Source: Gemmatimonas groenlandica
GTDB lineage: Bacteria > Gemmatimonadota > Gemmatimonadetes > Gemmatimonadales > Gemmatimonadaceae
Reading direction: 5' to 3'
Length of the DNA: 64,000 bases
NCBI RefSeq assembly: GCF_013004105.1
Contig: NZ_CP053085.1
Span: 4,526,001-4,590,000 of the forward strand
Position 1 is the first letter of the stretch. Every line of letters starts with the position of its first letter. The position numbers were made by a program, and so were the translations under genes. Shown one piece after another: positions 52,261-61,098 of this stretch. A model generated the notes under the pieces. It saw only the letters and a list, made by a program, of their open reading frames with translations. It searched no databases and was not told where the DNA came from.

Positions 52261-53277
52261 TCACGGCGCCAGCAGTAAACCCCAGTGCACCCGCAGGTAC
52301 TGCTCCAGCACCTGGGCCGTCACATCGGCGAACCGTTCGCGATTCGCCACGTTGTCGCGCACGCCTACGAAGTTGGCCTCGATCTGCACGCCGCAGATCA
52401 GTCCACCGGTGGTGCCGCCGAGCGGTCCGGCCTCGCTGCCGCACGAGTGCCGGCGGGTGTTGTCGCCTCCGTTGAAATACTCGGCGCCGTTCGGCCGCGG
52501 ATCGCTGCTGCTGGGCAGGGCCGGGAATCCGAGACCGGCGTAGAGTGAACCGAGGCTGGTGGGGCCGCGCAGCAGGGCGGAGAACGAGAGCGGCGACGCC
52601 TGCGACAGCGTGAGGATACTGGCGCTGTTCTCGAGGGCGCTCGACGCATCGAGTGAGGCGTCGGTGCCGTCGAGCTGCGTTCCGGTGGTCAGGTAGCCGA
52701 GTTCGAGTCGCTGCACGGCATGGCCATGGCCGTGGATATCCATGTACCACCCCTTGCCATGCGCCTTCAGCACGGCGCTCTTGGCGAGGTCGATGTAGCT
52801 GTGCCATTCGCCAAGCGCGGTCGCGGCTTCGGCATTACCGCAGCCGGCTTCCGGTTGCAGGCGGTTGGGGTCGAGCTTCCGTCGCGCGAGATGCGAGATG
52901 ATGACGTGCGGATACGTCCCGAAGCGCGCGGCGTAGCGCGTCTGCATGGTGCGCACGAGCTCCTGCGTGTTGGCGTCGGTCACCGTCGTGGCCGCGCCGC
53001 CGCAGGTACTGGCGGTGCGGTCGGGGATCGACGACGGGATGAGCGAACCACCGTGCGGCGCCGTGAGAATCACCGGCGTGTTGCCGGCGATGTACTCCAC
53101 GTAGCCGTTGCGTCCGAAGTACGACTGCCCGGCCACGTAGGTGATCGGCACCACCGGCGGCGGCACGACCGGCGGCGTGGTGTCTGTGGGGCTGTCCGAG
53201 CAGGCCATGGCCGCGACCGCGAGCAGCGGGGCGAGCATGGACCAGCGACGGCGCTTCGGTCCGCTCGGACATGGCAT
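52261..53277 (-). CDS. Lipoprotein related to N-formylglutamate amidohydrolase
   Basis: A 338-aa protein with lipobox (LAVAAMAC26) and a Pro-rich linker (TTPPVVPPPVVP). The body has the metal-site motifs of the N-formylglutamate amidohydrolase family in order: VILTAPHGGSLIP, HLARRKLDPNRLQ and WYMDIHGHGHA. Family members hydrolyse N-formyl-Glu in histidine breakdown, but secreted relatives of unknown function are common. The lipid anchor and export argue against a His-utilisation role. An ATG at 53238 is an alternative start. Confidence 0.78.
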   Translation of the reverse strand: MPCPSGPKRRRWSMLAPLLAVAAMACSDSPTDTTPPVVPPPVVPITYVAGQSYFGRNGYVEYIAGNTPVILTAPHGGSLIPSSIPDRTASTCGGAATTVTDANTQELVRTMQTRYAARFGTYPHVIISHLARRKLDPNRLQPEAGCGNAEAATALGEWHSYIDLAKSAVLKAHGKGWYMDIHGHGHAVQRLELGYLTTGTQLDGTDASLDASSALENSASILTLSQASPLSFSALLRGPTSLGSLYAGLGFPALPSSSDPRPNGAEYFNGGDNTRRHSCGSEAGPLGGTTGGLICGVQIEANFVGVRDNVANRERFADVTAQVLEQYLRVHWGLLLAP

Positions 53278-53329
53278 ACCGAGAATCTCTCCTGTAAGGC
53301 GGTTCGGCGGAACGGCCTCGCCAGCGCCA

Positions 53330-53446
53330 GATCACGCGGAGGCGCAGAGTGCGCAGAGAGCGCAGAGCCGTCACGCGTAATTCCCCTGGCTGTTTCCCCT
53401 GCATTACTCTCTGCGGCCTCTGCGCTCTCTGCGCCTCCGCGTGATC
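53330..53446. repeat. Long hairpin repeat, CGCAGAG family, copy 3
   Basis: The ends are perfect inverted repeats starting GATCACGCGGAGGCGCAGAG, extended by further CGCAGAG units. The loop (about 41 bases) contains TTCCCCTGG and GTTTCCCCTGCA. It fills much of the 336-base gap before the multicopper oxidase gene; nothing else is evident there. Confidence 0.92.
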
Positions 53447-53613
53447 TGTTCTGCGATGTTCGTGACACGCCCGATCATGTCGAGCTGCTCACAATCGGTG
53501 ATGAATGGTTGCTATGCGAATGTCAGTGGAATCACGCTGCTCGCGGATTTCGAGAGCCGACGCTATCATCTGCCGCGTTAGCAGTTCCGGTTCACCCGCT
53601 CTGGAATCACGCA

Positions 53614-55431
53614 ATGTTCGCTCGTCCGTGGTCGTATCTGCTCGTGGCCGCACTCACTACTTGGTTTGGAATCGGCACCAGGGCGGTAACGCCGGTAGCT
53701 GATGCCAACGACAACCGACGCGCGGCGGGGCGGAAAGTGGCCGACACGATGTTCGTCGACCTCGATATCCGGATGGCGCGCTGGTATCCGGAGGGGGAGG
53801 GCGGCGACGTGGTGGAAGGGCCGGTGATCGGCGAAGTCGGACGCGCGCCGCAGGTACCGGCGCCGTTGATCCGCGTACGTGCCGGTACCGTGATCATGGC
53901 GCGCATTACCAACGCGCTGACCGATTCCGCGGTGACGTGGCGGGGACTCAACCGCAAGCCCGGCTTCGACACCATCACGCTCAAGCCCGGCGAAACTACC
54001 ATGCGTCGCTTCGTGGCCGGCGCCCCTGGCACCTACGTGTACGGCGCACAGGTGGGCGTCGTGAACTGGGACGTGCGTGAACGCGAGCAGACGTATGGCG
54101 CGTTTGTCGTCGATTCCATCGGCGCGCGGACCGATGATCGCATCTTCGTCATGAACGTGTGGGGCGACGGCTCGCCGGAGAAATATCGCAATGCGCTCGC
54201 CATCAACGGACGCGGCTGGCCATACACGGAACGCATCACCGCGCAGACCGGTGACACGCTACGCTGGCGCATCGTGAACGGCACCATTCGCGTGCATCCC
54301 ATGCATCTGCATGGCTTCTACTTCAAGATGCTCGCGAAGGCGGATTCGTCGCGCGCCACGCACATCGCGAAGGCCAAGCAGCCGATGCTTGTGACCGAGC
54401 TGATGGACCCCTTCACTACGATGGATATGGAGTGGGTGGCGGCGCGCTCGGGGAACTGGCTCTTTCACTGTCATCTCGCCTTTCACGCCGTCGCCGACAC
54501 CCGCTACACGCCCGGCGTGAGCGACCACGATCATCACTCCGCCGACGCGGCCAAACACATGGCCGGACTGGTGATGGGTATTTCGGTGACCGATCGCGTA
54601 CGCACGGTGGCCGCGCGCCGCGTCGCGCCGCGAACGATGCGGCTGCACGTGCAGGAAGGCGCGCGGCGCGGCAAGTCGGAGCGGGCGCTCGGCTTCGTGC
54701 TGCAAGAGGGAGCATCGCCCGCCGCCGATTCCGTCAACATACCCGGCTCTCCACTCATCCTCACGCGTGGACAGCCCACCGACATCACCGTCATCAACCA
54801 TCTCAAGGAGTCGACCGCCGTGCACTGGCATGGCATCGAGCTCGAGAGCTTCTCCGACGGTGTCGCCGGCTGGAGTGGCGCCGCAGGCAAGCACGCGCCC
54901 GCCATCGCACCGGGTGATTCGTTCGTGGCGCGACTCACACTGCCACGGGCCGGCACGTTCATCTATCACACGCACCTCAACGACGTCGTGCAGCTCACGT
55001 CGGGACTCTACGGCGGCATCGTGGTGCTCGAGCCAGGACAGCGCTACAACCCGGCGCGCGATCACCTGTTCGTGGTAGGATGGGATGGCCCCGATGAGCC
55101 GGCACGGTTGCTGGTGAACGGTGACTCGGCGCCGCCGCCGAAGCTGCTGGCGCGCGGCGTCACCCATCGTCTGCGATTCGTCTTCATCGGCGCCGTAAAC
55201 GGCAACACGCTCACGCTCTCCGACAGCACCGGCCCCGTCACCTGGCGCGCCGTGGCCCGCGACGGTTACGAAATGCCCGCCGCCCAGCGCGAACTGCTCC
55301 CCGCGAAATTCCGCGGCTGGGCAGGCCAAACGTGGGACTTCGAATTCCAGACCGACCGCCCGGGCGTTTACCGACTCACATTCGGCAACCCAGCCAAACC
55401 CGTGTGGAAGGGCGAGCTCGTGGTGCGCTGA
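53614..55431 (+). CDS. Four-cupredoxin multicopper oxidase with rearranged copper motifs
   Basis: A 605-aa exported enzyme (signal LLVAALTTWFGIG). Domain 1 (about 45-165) has the fold of a first MCO domain, but its copper motifs are replaced by TWRG (108-111) and YGAQ (143-146). Domain 2 (about 170-340) carries HPMHLHG (228-234) and HCHLAFH (285-291: type-1 Cys286 and His291, with a His-rich DHDHH loop after). Domain 3 (about 360-480) carries HWHG (404-407) and HTH (452-454). Domain 4 (to 605) lacks copper motifs. The set makes one type-1 site and eight trinuclear-cluster His, in reverse of the usual HWHG-first order. It probably oxidises phenols or metals (Cu, Mn) in the periplasm. The usual axial Met position after HCH holds Thr. 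Confidence 0.88.
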   Translation: MFARPWSYLLVAALTTWFGIGTRAVTPVADANDNRRAAGRKVADTMFVDLDIRMARWYPEGEGGDVVEGPVIGEVGRAPQVPAPLIRVRAGTVIMARITNALTDSAVTWRGLNRKPGFDTITLKPGETTMRRFVAGAPGTYVYGAQVGVVNWDVREREQTYGAFVVDSIGARTDDRIFVMNVWGDGSPEKYRNALAINGRGWPYTERITAQTGDTLRWRIVNGTIRVHPMHLHGFYFKMLAKADSSRATHIAKAKQPMLVTELMDPFTTMDMEWVAARSGNWLFHCHLAFHAVADTRYTPGVSDHDHHSADAAKHMAGLVMGISVTDRVRTVAARRVAPRTMRLHVQEGARRGKSERALGFVLQEGASPAADSVNIPGSPLILTRGQPTDITVINHLKESTAVHWHGIELESFSDGVAGWSGAAGKHAPAIAPGDSFVARLTLPRAGTFIYHTHLNDVVQLTSGLYGGIVVLEPGQRYNPARDHLFVVGWDGPDEPARLLVNGDSAPPPKLLARGVTHRLRFVFIGAVNGNTLTLSDSTGPVTWRAVARDGYEMPAAQRELLPAKFRGWAGQTWDFEFQTDRPGVYRLTFGNPAKPVWKGELVVR

Positions 55432-55463
55432 CGAGGCAGGTCCTCTGTGGGGCTTGAGCGGCA

Positions 55464-55582
55464 GATCACGCGGAGGCGCAGAGCGCGCAGAGAGCGCAGA
55501 GCCGTCCCACGACCAGTTCCCTTAGCAGTTTCCCCAGCACTCCCCTCTGCGGTCTCTGCGCGCTCTGCGCCTCCGCGTGATC
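55464..55582. repeat. Long hairpin repeat, CGCAGAG family, copy 4
   Basis: About 30 bases at each end match perfectly as inverted repeats (GATCACGCGGAGGCGCAGAG and on through CGCGCAGAGA). The loop shares GCAGAGCCGTC and AGTTTCCCC-type segments with copy 3 in the same orientation. It lies between the multicopper oxidase stop and the aminotransferase start. Confidence 0.92.
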
Positions 55583-55654
55583 GGTTCAACAGCACCAACG
55601 AGCCACACCACCTCTGCTGATTGCGGCCAAGCCGCCGAGCCCGTACCGTCAGGG

Positions 55655-56989
55655 ATGCCTACAGATCGCTCCCGTCGGGATTTCGTGAAGAGCGCGGCCA
55701 TTCTCGGTGCCGCCGCCGCCGTCGCCCCAAGCAGCGCCGCAGCCGCCGCCCACACGCCGCCGTCGAACAGCCACAGCGCCCCCCTCACGCCGCACCCCGG
55801 CGCGTTGTACGACGTGGCGCGCGACGAGGCCTACTGGACGCAGGTCGCCGCCAAGTACCGCATCACGCCGCGCACCACGAACATGGAAGCGGGCTACTTC
55901 GGCATGATGGCGCTGCCCGTGCTCGAGGCGTATCACCGCTACATCGATCGCGCCAACAGCGAGAGCTCGTACTTCGCGCGTCGTGAGTTTCCCGCCATGA
56001 TGCGCACCGCCCGCGAGCGCGTTGCCACCTTCGTGGGGGCCAAGCCCACCGAACTCGCCTTCACGCGCGGGGCGACCGAGGCGCTGCAGGCCCTGATCGG
56101 GCAGTACAATCGCCTGCAGCCCGGCGACACAATTATGTACGCCGACCTCGATTACAACGCGATGCAGTGGGCCATGAACGCGCTCGCCGCGCGCTGCCAG
56201 TCCAAGGTCGTCACCCTCGACATCCCCGAGCCGGCGTCGCACGACAACATCCTTGCGGCGTACACCAAAGCGCTCGACGCCAATCCGCGCACCAAGCTGC
56301 TGCTGCTCACGCACTGCAACAACAAAACGGGCTTGCTGCTACCGGTTGGTGATATCGCCAAGCTGGCCAAGGCGCGCGGAGTAGACGTCATGGTCGATGC
56401 GGCGCACTCGTTCGGACAGGTGCCGCTCACCATGGCCGACATGGGCGCCGACTTCGTGGGGCTCAATCTGCACAAGTGGATCGGTGCGCCCGTCGGTGCC
56501 GGCGCGCTCTACATCCGCGAAGACCGCCTCAGCGCCATCGATCGTGCCCACGCCGACGAAAGCGCACCACTCGACCGCATCGAGAGCCGCATTCACACCG
56601 GCACCACGCACTTCGCCACCGTGATGACGATCCCCGATGCCATCGACTTCCAGCTCAGCATCGGCATCCCGCAAAAGGCGGCCCGCCTGCGCTATCTGCG
56701 CGATCGCTGGGTGCACGCCGTGGCCGACGTGAAAGGCGTGAGCATTCTCACACCCGAAGACGCCGCACTCACCGGAGCCATCACCGGCTTCCGCTTGCAC
56801 AACCGTGGCACCGGCGAGGCCAACCGCGCGCTCGCCACCACACTGCACGACGAATTCGGCATCTTCACCTTTCAGCGCACCGGACTCGCCAAGGGTGACT
56901 GTGTGCGCGTCACGCCCACGCTGTACAACACCCCCGCCGACGCCGACAAACTGGCGGTCGCCATTCGCACCATCGCCGCCCGAGGCTGA
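55655..56989 (+). CDS. Tat-exported class V aminotransferase-fold PLP enzyme
   Basis: A 444-aa protein. The ATG at 55655 gives a twin-arginine signal (DRSRRDFVKSAAILGAAAA). The body follows isopenicillin-N-epimerase/cysteine-desulfurase-like class V proteins: ELAFTRGATEALQALI, VDAAHSFGQVPL and the PLP lysine in GADFVGLNLHKWIGAPVG. Export through Tat suggests a folded, cofactor-loaded periplasmic enzyme. The gene begins an operon: M20 hydrolase (3 bases on), kinase and permease. The substrate is unknown. The frame is open upstream only because it runs into repeat copy 4. Confidence 0.88.
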   Translation: MPTDRSRRDFVKSAAILGAAAAVAPSSAAAAAHTPPSNSHSAPLTPHPGALYDVARDEAYWTQVAAKYRITPRTTNMEAGYFGMMALPVLEAYHRYIDRANSESSYFARREFPAMMRTARERVATFVGAKPTELAFTRGATEALQALIGQYNRLQPGDTIMYADLDYNAMQWAMNALAARCQSKVVTLDIPEPASHDNILAAYTKALDANPRTKLLLLTHCNNKTGLLLPVGDIAKLAKARGVDVMVDAAHSFGQVPLTMADMGADFVGLNLHKWIGAPVGAGALYIREDRLSAIDRAHADESAPLDRIESRIHTGTTHFATVMTIPDAIDFQLSIGIPQKAARLRYLRDRWVHAVADVKGVSILTPEDAALTGAITGFRLHNRGTGEANRALATTLHDEFGIFTFQRTGLAKGDCVRVTPTLYNTPADADKLAVAIRTIAARG

Positions 56990-56992
56990 TTC

Positions 56993-58330
56993 GTGAAGCG
57001 TCGTACTTTTCTCGGACACGCCGGTGCGCTGGCGTCGATGCCGCTCGTCATGCCGTACCTGTCCAGCGCGTTCCACGACGTTCCCGCCGCCGCGCCCCTG
57101 CGCGTGAACGGCGCGCGCCTCAACGAGTGGCTCACCAGGTTCGACAGCATCGGACGCACGCCCACCGGCATCAATCGCGTGGCGTATTCCGAAGCCGATC
57201 TCGCCGGACGCGCCTTCACGCAGCAGCTACTGCGCGACGCCGGCTTTACGCCGCGCATCGATACCGCCGGCAACATCTACGCGCGACTCGAAGGCACCAA
57301 TCGCGCGCTGAAACCCATTCTCATCGGCTCGCATGTCGATTCGGTCACCGATGGTGGCAACTTCGACGGCCCCGTGGGATCGTTCGGTGCCATCGAAGTG
57401 GCGCGCACGTTGCGTGAGAAGGGCACACGCCTGCGCCATCCGCTCGATGTCGTGATCTGGCAGAACGAAGAAGGCGGGACGACCGGCAGCAAGACCGCCA
57501 TCGGCGAGATGAACGACGTCGAGCTCGCGAAAGTCGCGCGCTCCGGCAAGACCATCCGCGACGGCATCGGTATCATTGGTGGCGACGTATCGCGGCTTGC
57601 CGAGTCGGTGAAGAAGAAAGGCGACATCGCCTGTTACATCGAACTGCACATCGAACAGGGTGGCCTGCTCGAAAAAGCCGGCAAGCAGATCGGCGTGGTG
57701 CAGGGCATCGTGGGACTGCGCTGGTTCGAAGTCACCATCACCGGCTTCGCCAATCACGCCGGCGCCACGCCGATGGATCAGCGACAGGACGCCATGCTCG
57801 CCGCCGCCAAGTTCACGGTCGCCGTGAACGACGCCGTGCGGGCAGAACCCGGTCGACAGGTGGCCACCGTGGGTCGCATGGTGGTGTCGCCCAACACCAC
57901 CAACGTCATCCCCGGTCAGGTCGTCATGACGGTCGACCTTCGAGATCTCGACCAAGCCAAGATCGAGCACTTCACCGAAGTGTTCGAGCGACTCGCTCGC
58001 GAGATCGGTGCGGCCACCAAAACCACGTTTGCCTTCAAGCGGCTCACCGACAGCAAGCCCGCCGTCTCCGACCCGCAGGTCATGAACTGGATCGAATCCA
58101 GCGCGACGGCGCTCGGCCTGTCGTCGCAGCGCATGCCCAGTGGTGCCGGTCACGACGCGCAGGAGATTGCGCACATCGCCCCCATGGCCATGATCTTCAT
58201 TCCGAGTGTGGGTGGCATCAGTCATTCGCCCAAGGAGTTCTCGCGCGCGGCCGACATCACCAACGGCGCCGACGTGCTGCTCAACGCCGTCCTCGCGGCC
58301 GACGCCAGCCCAGCGGCCGGTCCGCCGTGA
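56993..58330 (+). CDS. Tat-exported M20 amidohydrolase (carbamoylase/allantoate-type)
   Basis: A 445-aa protein from a GTG, with a twin-arginine signal (MKRRTFLGHAGALASMPL). The metal ligands of the M20 hydantoinase/carbamoylase branch are present: GSHVDSVTDGGNFDGPVG, QNEEGG, IELHIEQGG, GAGHDAQE and ISHSPKE. The dimerisation domain (GFANHAGATPMDQRQD) is also typical. Relatives are N-carbamoyl-L-amino-acid hydrolase, beta-ureidopropionase and allantoate amidohydrolase; these are usually cytoplasmic, so the export signal is unusual. It overlaps the kinase start by four bases (GTGA). Confidence 0.9.
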   Translation: MKRRTFLGHAGALASMPLVMPYLSSAFHDVPAAAPLRVNGARLNEWLTRFDSIGRTPTGINRVAYSEADLAGRAFTQQLLRDAGFTPRIDTAGNIYARLEGTNRALKPILIGSHVDSVTDGGNFDGPVGSFGAIEVARTLREKGTRLRHPLDVVIWQNEEGGTTGSKTAIGEMNDVELAKVARSGKTIRDGIGIIGGDVSRLAESVKKKGDIACYIELHIEQGGLLEKAGKQIGVVQGIVGLRWFEVTITGFANHAGATPMDQRQDAMLAAAKFTVAVNDAVRAEPGRQVATVGRMVVSPNTTNVIPGQVVMTVDLRDLDQAKIEHFTEVFERLAREIGAATKTTFAFKRLTDSKPAVSDPQVMNWIESSATALGLSSQRMPSGAGHDAQEIAHIAPMAMIFIPSVGGISHSPKEFSRAADITNGADVLLNAVLAADASPAAGPP

Positions 58331-61098
58331 AAGCCCGTGGCGCGGTGCGCCGCGTCCTCTACATCGAACGTGACCCCCACGACGCGCGGGCCCTGACCGA
58401 CTTCGTCTCGGACCAGCAGCTACCGCTGATCGTGACCGTCGCTGCGTCCATGGGTGCAGCGCAGGCCCTGCTGGGCGAGGAGTCCTTCGACGTCGTGCTG
58501 GCCACTGACGATCTCACCGGCAGTGCCACCGAGAGTTTCGCCGAACAGGTGGTCATCATTCTCGTTGAAGCCGGTCGGGAAGCCACCGCGACCGAGTTGC
58601 TGCGCGCGGGTGTGGACGACGTCATCATCAAGGACGCCGCGCGAAGTTACCTCAACACGCTGTCGTGGCGCATCGAGTTCGTGCTGCGGCGGACGTCGAC
58701 ATCGCGCACGGCTGCGGAGGCTGCTGATCGCGAGTCGGACCGACGGTTCCGTCGGCTCCTTGATTCGACCGGAGTCATCGTCTGGGAAGCCGACGCGTCG
58801 TCGTTCCAGTTCACATCGGTGAGCGAGAATGCCGAGCGCTTGTCGGGCTTTACGTCCGACGAGTGGTGCCAGCCCGGCTTTTGGGCCAGCCGTGTTCATC
58901 CGGAAGATCGTGAGTTCGCGGTGTCGTACTGTGCGGCTGCGACCGCCCGACTCGAGGACCACGAGTTTGAGTATCGATTTCTCTGCCGAAGCGGCGAGCA
59001 ACGCTGGATTTCCGATCTCGTCACGGTGGTCGTAGAAGCGAGTCGGCCTCGATGGATTCGGGGGCTCATGGTCGACATCACGGCCCGCAAGCAGGCGGAG
59101 GCCGCGCACCAAGCCGCCGCGCGTTGGCAACACGCGCTGGTCACCCACGCCGGCGATGCGATTGTCTCGACCGATCTTGCCGGCAACATTCTGACCTTCA
59201 ATCCGGCAGCAGAGCGGATGCTCGGCTACTCTGCCAGTGAAATGATTGGTCGGACGCCGGCGGTGTTTCACGACGCCGAGCAGGTGGTCGAGCGCGCCCG
59301 GGAATTCTCGCAGGAGTTGGGCGAGGAGATTGCGCCCGGCTTCGACGTGTTCGTGGCGAAGGCCATGAGGCAATTGCCCAATCGCCACGACTGGACGTTT
59401 ATCCGAAAGGATGGATCGCACGTTCATGTCTCGCTCGCGGTGACGGCTCTCCGGGGGGCGTCGGGCGAGATCGAAGGATTCATGGGACTGGTGACGGACC
59501 TCACCTCGCGGTTACAGGCGGAGTCTGCGCTGCGGGCGAGTGAGGCGCGCTATCGCACCATCATCGAGGCCGAGCCGGAGTGCGTGAAGGTCGTGTCCGC
59601 AAGTGGCGAGTTGCTGGAGATGAATCGGGCCGGGCTCGCAATGTTGGAAGCGGACACGCTGGAAGACGTGCGTGGACGTGGGCTCGCGGAATTCATCGTA
59701 CCCGAACATCGAGCGGCCTTCGGTGCCCTGCACAAGCAGGCGATTGGCGGCGTGCCGGGCTTGGTCGAGTTCGAGATCGTTGGCTTGCACGGTACGCGGC
59801 GCTGGTTGGAAACGCACGCCGCGCCGTTGCCTGATGCAGATGGACGAGTGGACAAGATCCTCGGCATCACGCGAGACATCACGGTGCGACGACAGGCCGT
59901 CGCCGAGCAAGCCGCGCTCCAGGCGCAGCTGGCACAGGCGCAAAAGCTCGAGTCGATCGGCCGACTCGCCGGCGGCGTCGCCCACGATTTCAACAACATG
60001 CTCGGCGTGATCCTGGGCCATACCGAAATGGCGCTGCTGGAAGTGTCGCCGGATCAGCCGTGTCATCTCGACCTCAAGGAGATCCAGAATGCGGCACAGC
60101 GCTCCGCAGCCCTGACACGACAATTGCTGGCCTTCGCCCGGAAGCAGCCCATCGAGCCGAAGTCGCTCGACCTGAATTCGACAGTCGCCGCGACATTGTC
60201 GCTCTTGCAACGGTTGATCGGTGAGAACATCTCCGTCAACTGGCAGGGATCGCCGTCGCTGTGGCCCGTGTGGATGGATCCGTCGCAGCTCGATCAGATT
60301 CTGACGAACCTGTGCGTCAATGCGCGGGACGCGATCGCGACGGAAGGCCTCGGCTCCGGGTCCATGACCATCACGACGCGAAATATGCGCGTCGATGCGG
60401 CGTACTGTCGCGCACATCCCGAGGCCATTCCCGGTGACTTTGTCTGTCTTGCTGTGAGCGATACCGGGCGCGGCATGGAACCGGCCATCATCGAGCGCAT
60501 GTTCGAGCCCTTCTTCACGACGAAGCGTCTGGGTGAGGGAACGGGGCTTGGTCTGTCGATGGTGGATGGTGCCGTCCGGCAGAACCGCGGCTTCATCACG
60601 GTTCACAGCGTCGTCAATCGCGGCACCACGTTCGAGATCTTCCTGCCGCGATATAACGGGGAGGCACGACCCACGTTCACGCGCCCGTTGGAGAACGAGC
60701 TACCGCGCGGACACGGCACGATTCTCGTGGTCGAGGACGAGCCGTCGATCCTGAAGCTCACGAGCACCATGCTGCGTCGTCTGGGTTACGACGTGCTGGT
60801 GGCCGCTGGACCGTCGAACGCCATTGCCTTGGCGGAGGCACACCCCGGGCCGATCGACCTGTTACTCACGGACGTCATCATGCCCGAGATGAATGGGAGC
60901 GATCTGGCCACGGCCGTGCGACAGCGCTATCCAAAGCTTCGGGTGCTCTTCATGTCCGGCTATACGGCTGACATCATCGCCGACCGAGGCGTCATGGGCG
61001 CATCGGTCCACTTCGTCCAGAAGCCCTTTACCGCGCGTGACCTGCAGGTCGCGGTGGAGGGCGCCATCGCCGACCAGCCGCCGGTGTCGGCACCATGA
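58327..61098 (+). CDS. Hybrid PAS histidine kinase with N-terminal pseudo-receiver
   Basis: A 923-aa cytoplasmic kinase with no membrane helix. Residues 1-130 look like a receiver domain (RRVLYIERDPHDARALTDF; FDVVLATDDLTGS), but the phosphoacceptor position is Thr60. Three PAS domains follow near 140-250, 265-400 and 405-520. The HisKA box GRLAGGVAHDFNNMLGVIL has His553. The ATPase domain contains NLCVNARDAI and GRGMEPAIIERMFEPFFTTK. The C-terminal receiver is intact (LLLTDVIMPEMNG, Asp849; lysine in FVQKPF). It is coupled by overlaps to the M20 hydrolase and the permease, so it may sense the same compound. Confidence 0.92.
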   Translation: MKARGAVRRVLYIERDPHDARALTDFVSDQQLPLIVTVAASMGAAQALLGEESFDVVLATDDLTGSATESFAEQVVIILVEAGREATATELLRAGVDDVIIKDAARSYLNTLSWRIEFVLRRTSTSRTAAEAADRESDRRFRRLLDSTGVIVWEADASSFQFTSVSENAERLSGFTSDEWCQPGFWASRVHPEDREFAVSYCAAATARLEDHEFEYRFLCRSGEQRWISDLVTVVVEASRPRWIRGLMVDITARKQAEAAHQAAARWQHALVTHAGDAIVSTDLAGNILTFNPAAERMLGYSASEMIGRTPAVFHDAEQVVERAREFSQELGEEIAPGFDVFVAKAMRQLPNRHDWTFIRKDGSHVHVSLAVTALRGASGEIEGFMGLVTDLTSRLQAESALRASEARYRTIIEAEPECVKVVSASGELLEMNRAGLAMLEADTLEDVRGRGLAEFIVPEHRAAFGALHKQAIGGVPGLVEFEIVGLHGTRRWLETHAAPLPDADGRVDKILGITRDITVRRQAVAEQAALQAQLAQAQKLESIGRLAGGVAHDFNNMLGVILGHTEMALLEVSPDQPCHLDLKEIQNAAQRSAALTRQLLAFARKQPIEPKSLDLNSTVAATLSLLQRLIGENISVNWQGSPSLWPVWMDPSQLDQILTNLCVNARDAIATEGLGSGSMTITTRNMRVDAAYCRAHPEAIPGDFVCLAVSDTGRGMEPAIIERMFEPFFTTKRLGEGTGLGLSMVDGAVRQNRGFITVHSVVNRGTTFEIFLPRYNGEARPTFTRPLENELPRGHGTILVVEDEPSILKLTSTMLRRLGYDVLVAAGPSNAIALAEAHPGPIDLLLTDVIMPEMNGSDLATAVRQRYPKLRVLFMSGYTADIIADRGVMGASVHFVQKPFTARDLQVAVEGAIADQPPVSAP

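Noticed and set aside
52720-53613. Upstream extension of the multicopper oxidase frame by 298 codons
   Set aside because: The extension runs antisense through the lipoprotein amidohydrolase gene and through hairpin repeat copy 3. The ATG at 53614 gives a normal signal peptide.
53330-55582. CRISPR array from the regular CGCAGAG units
   Set aside because: Units are only seven bases, have no unique spacers, and are arranged as inverted arms of a hairpin. No cas gene is present.
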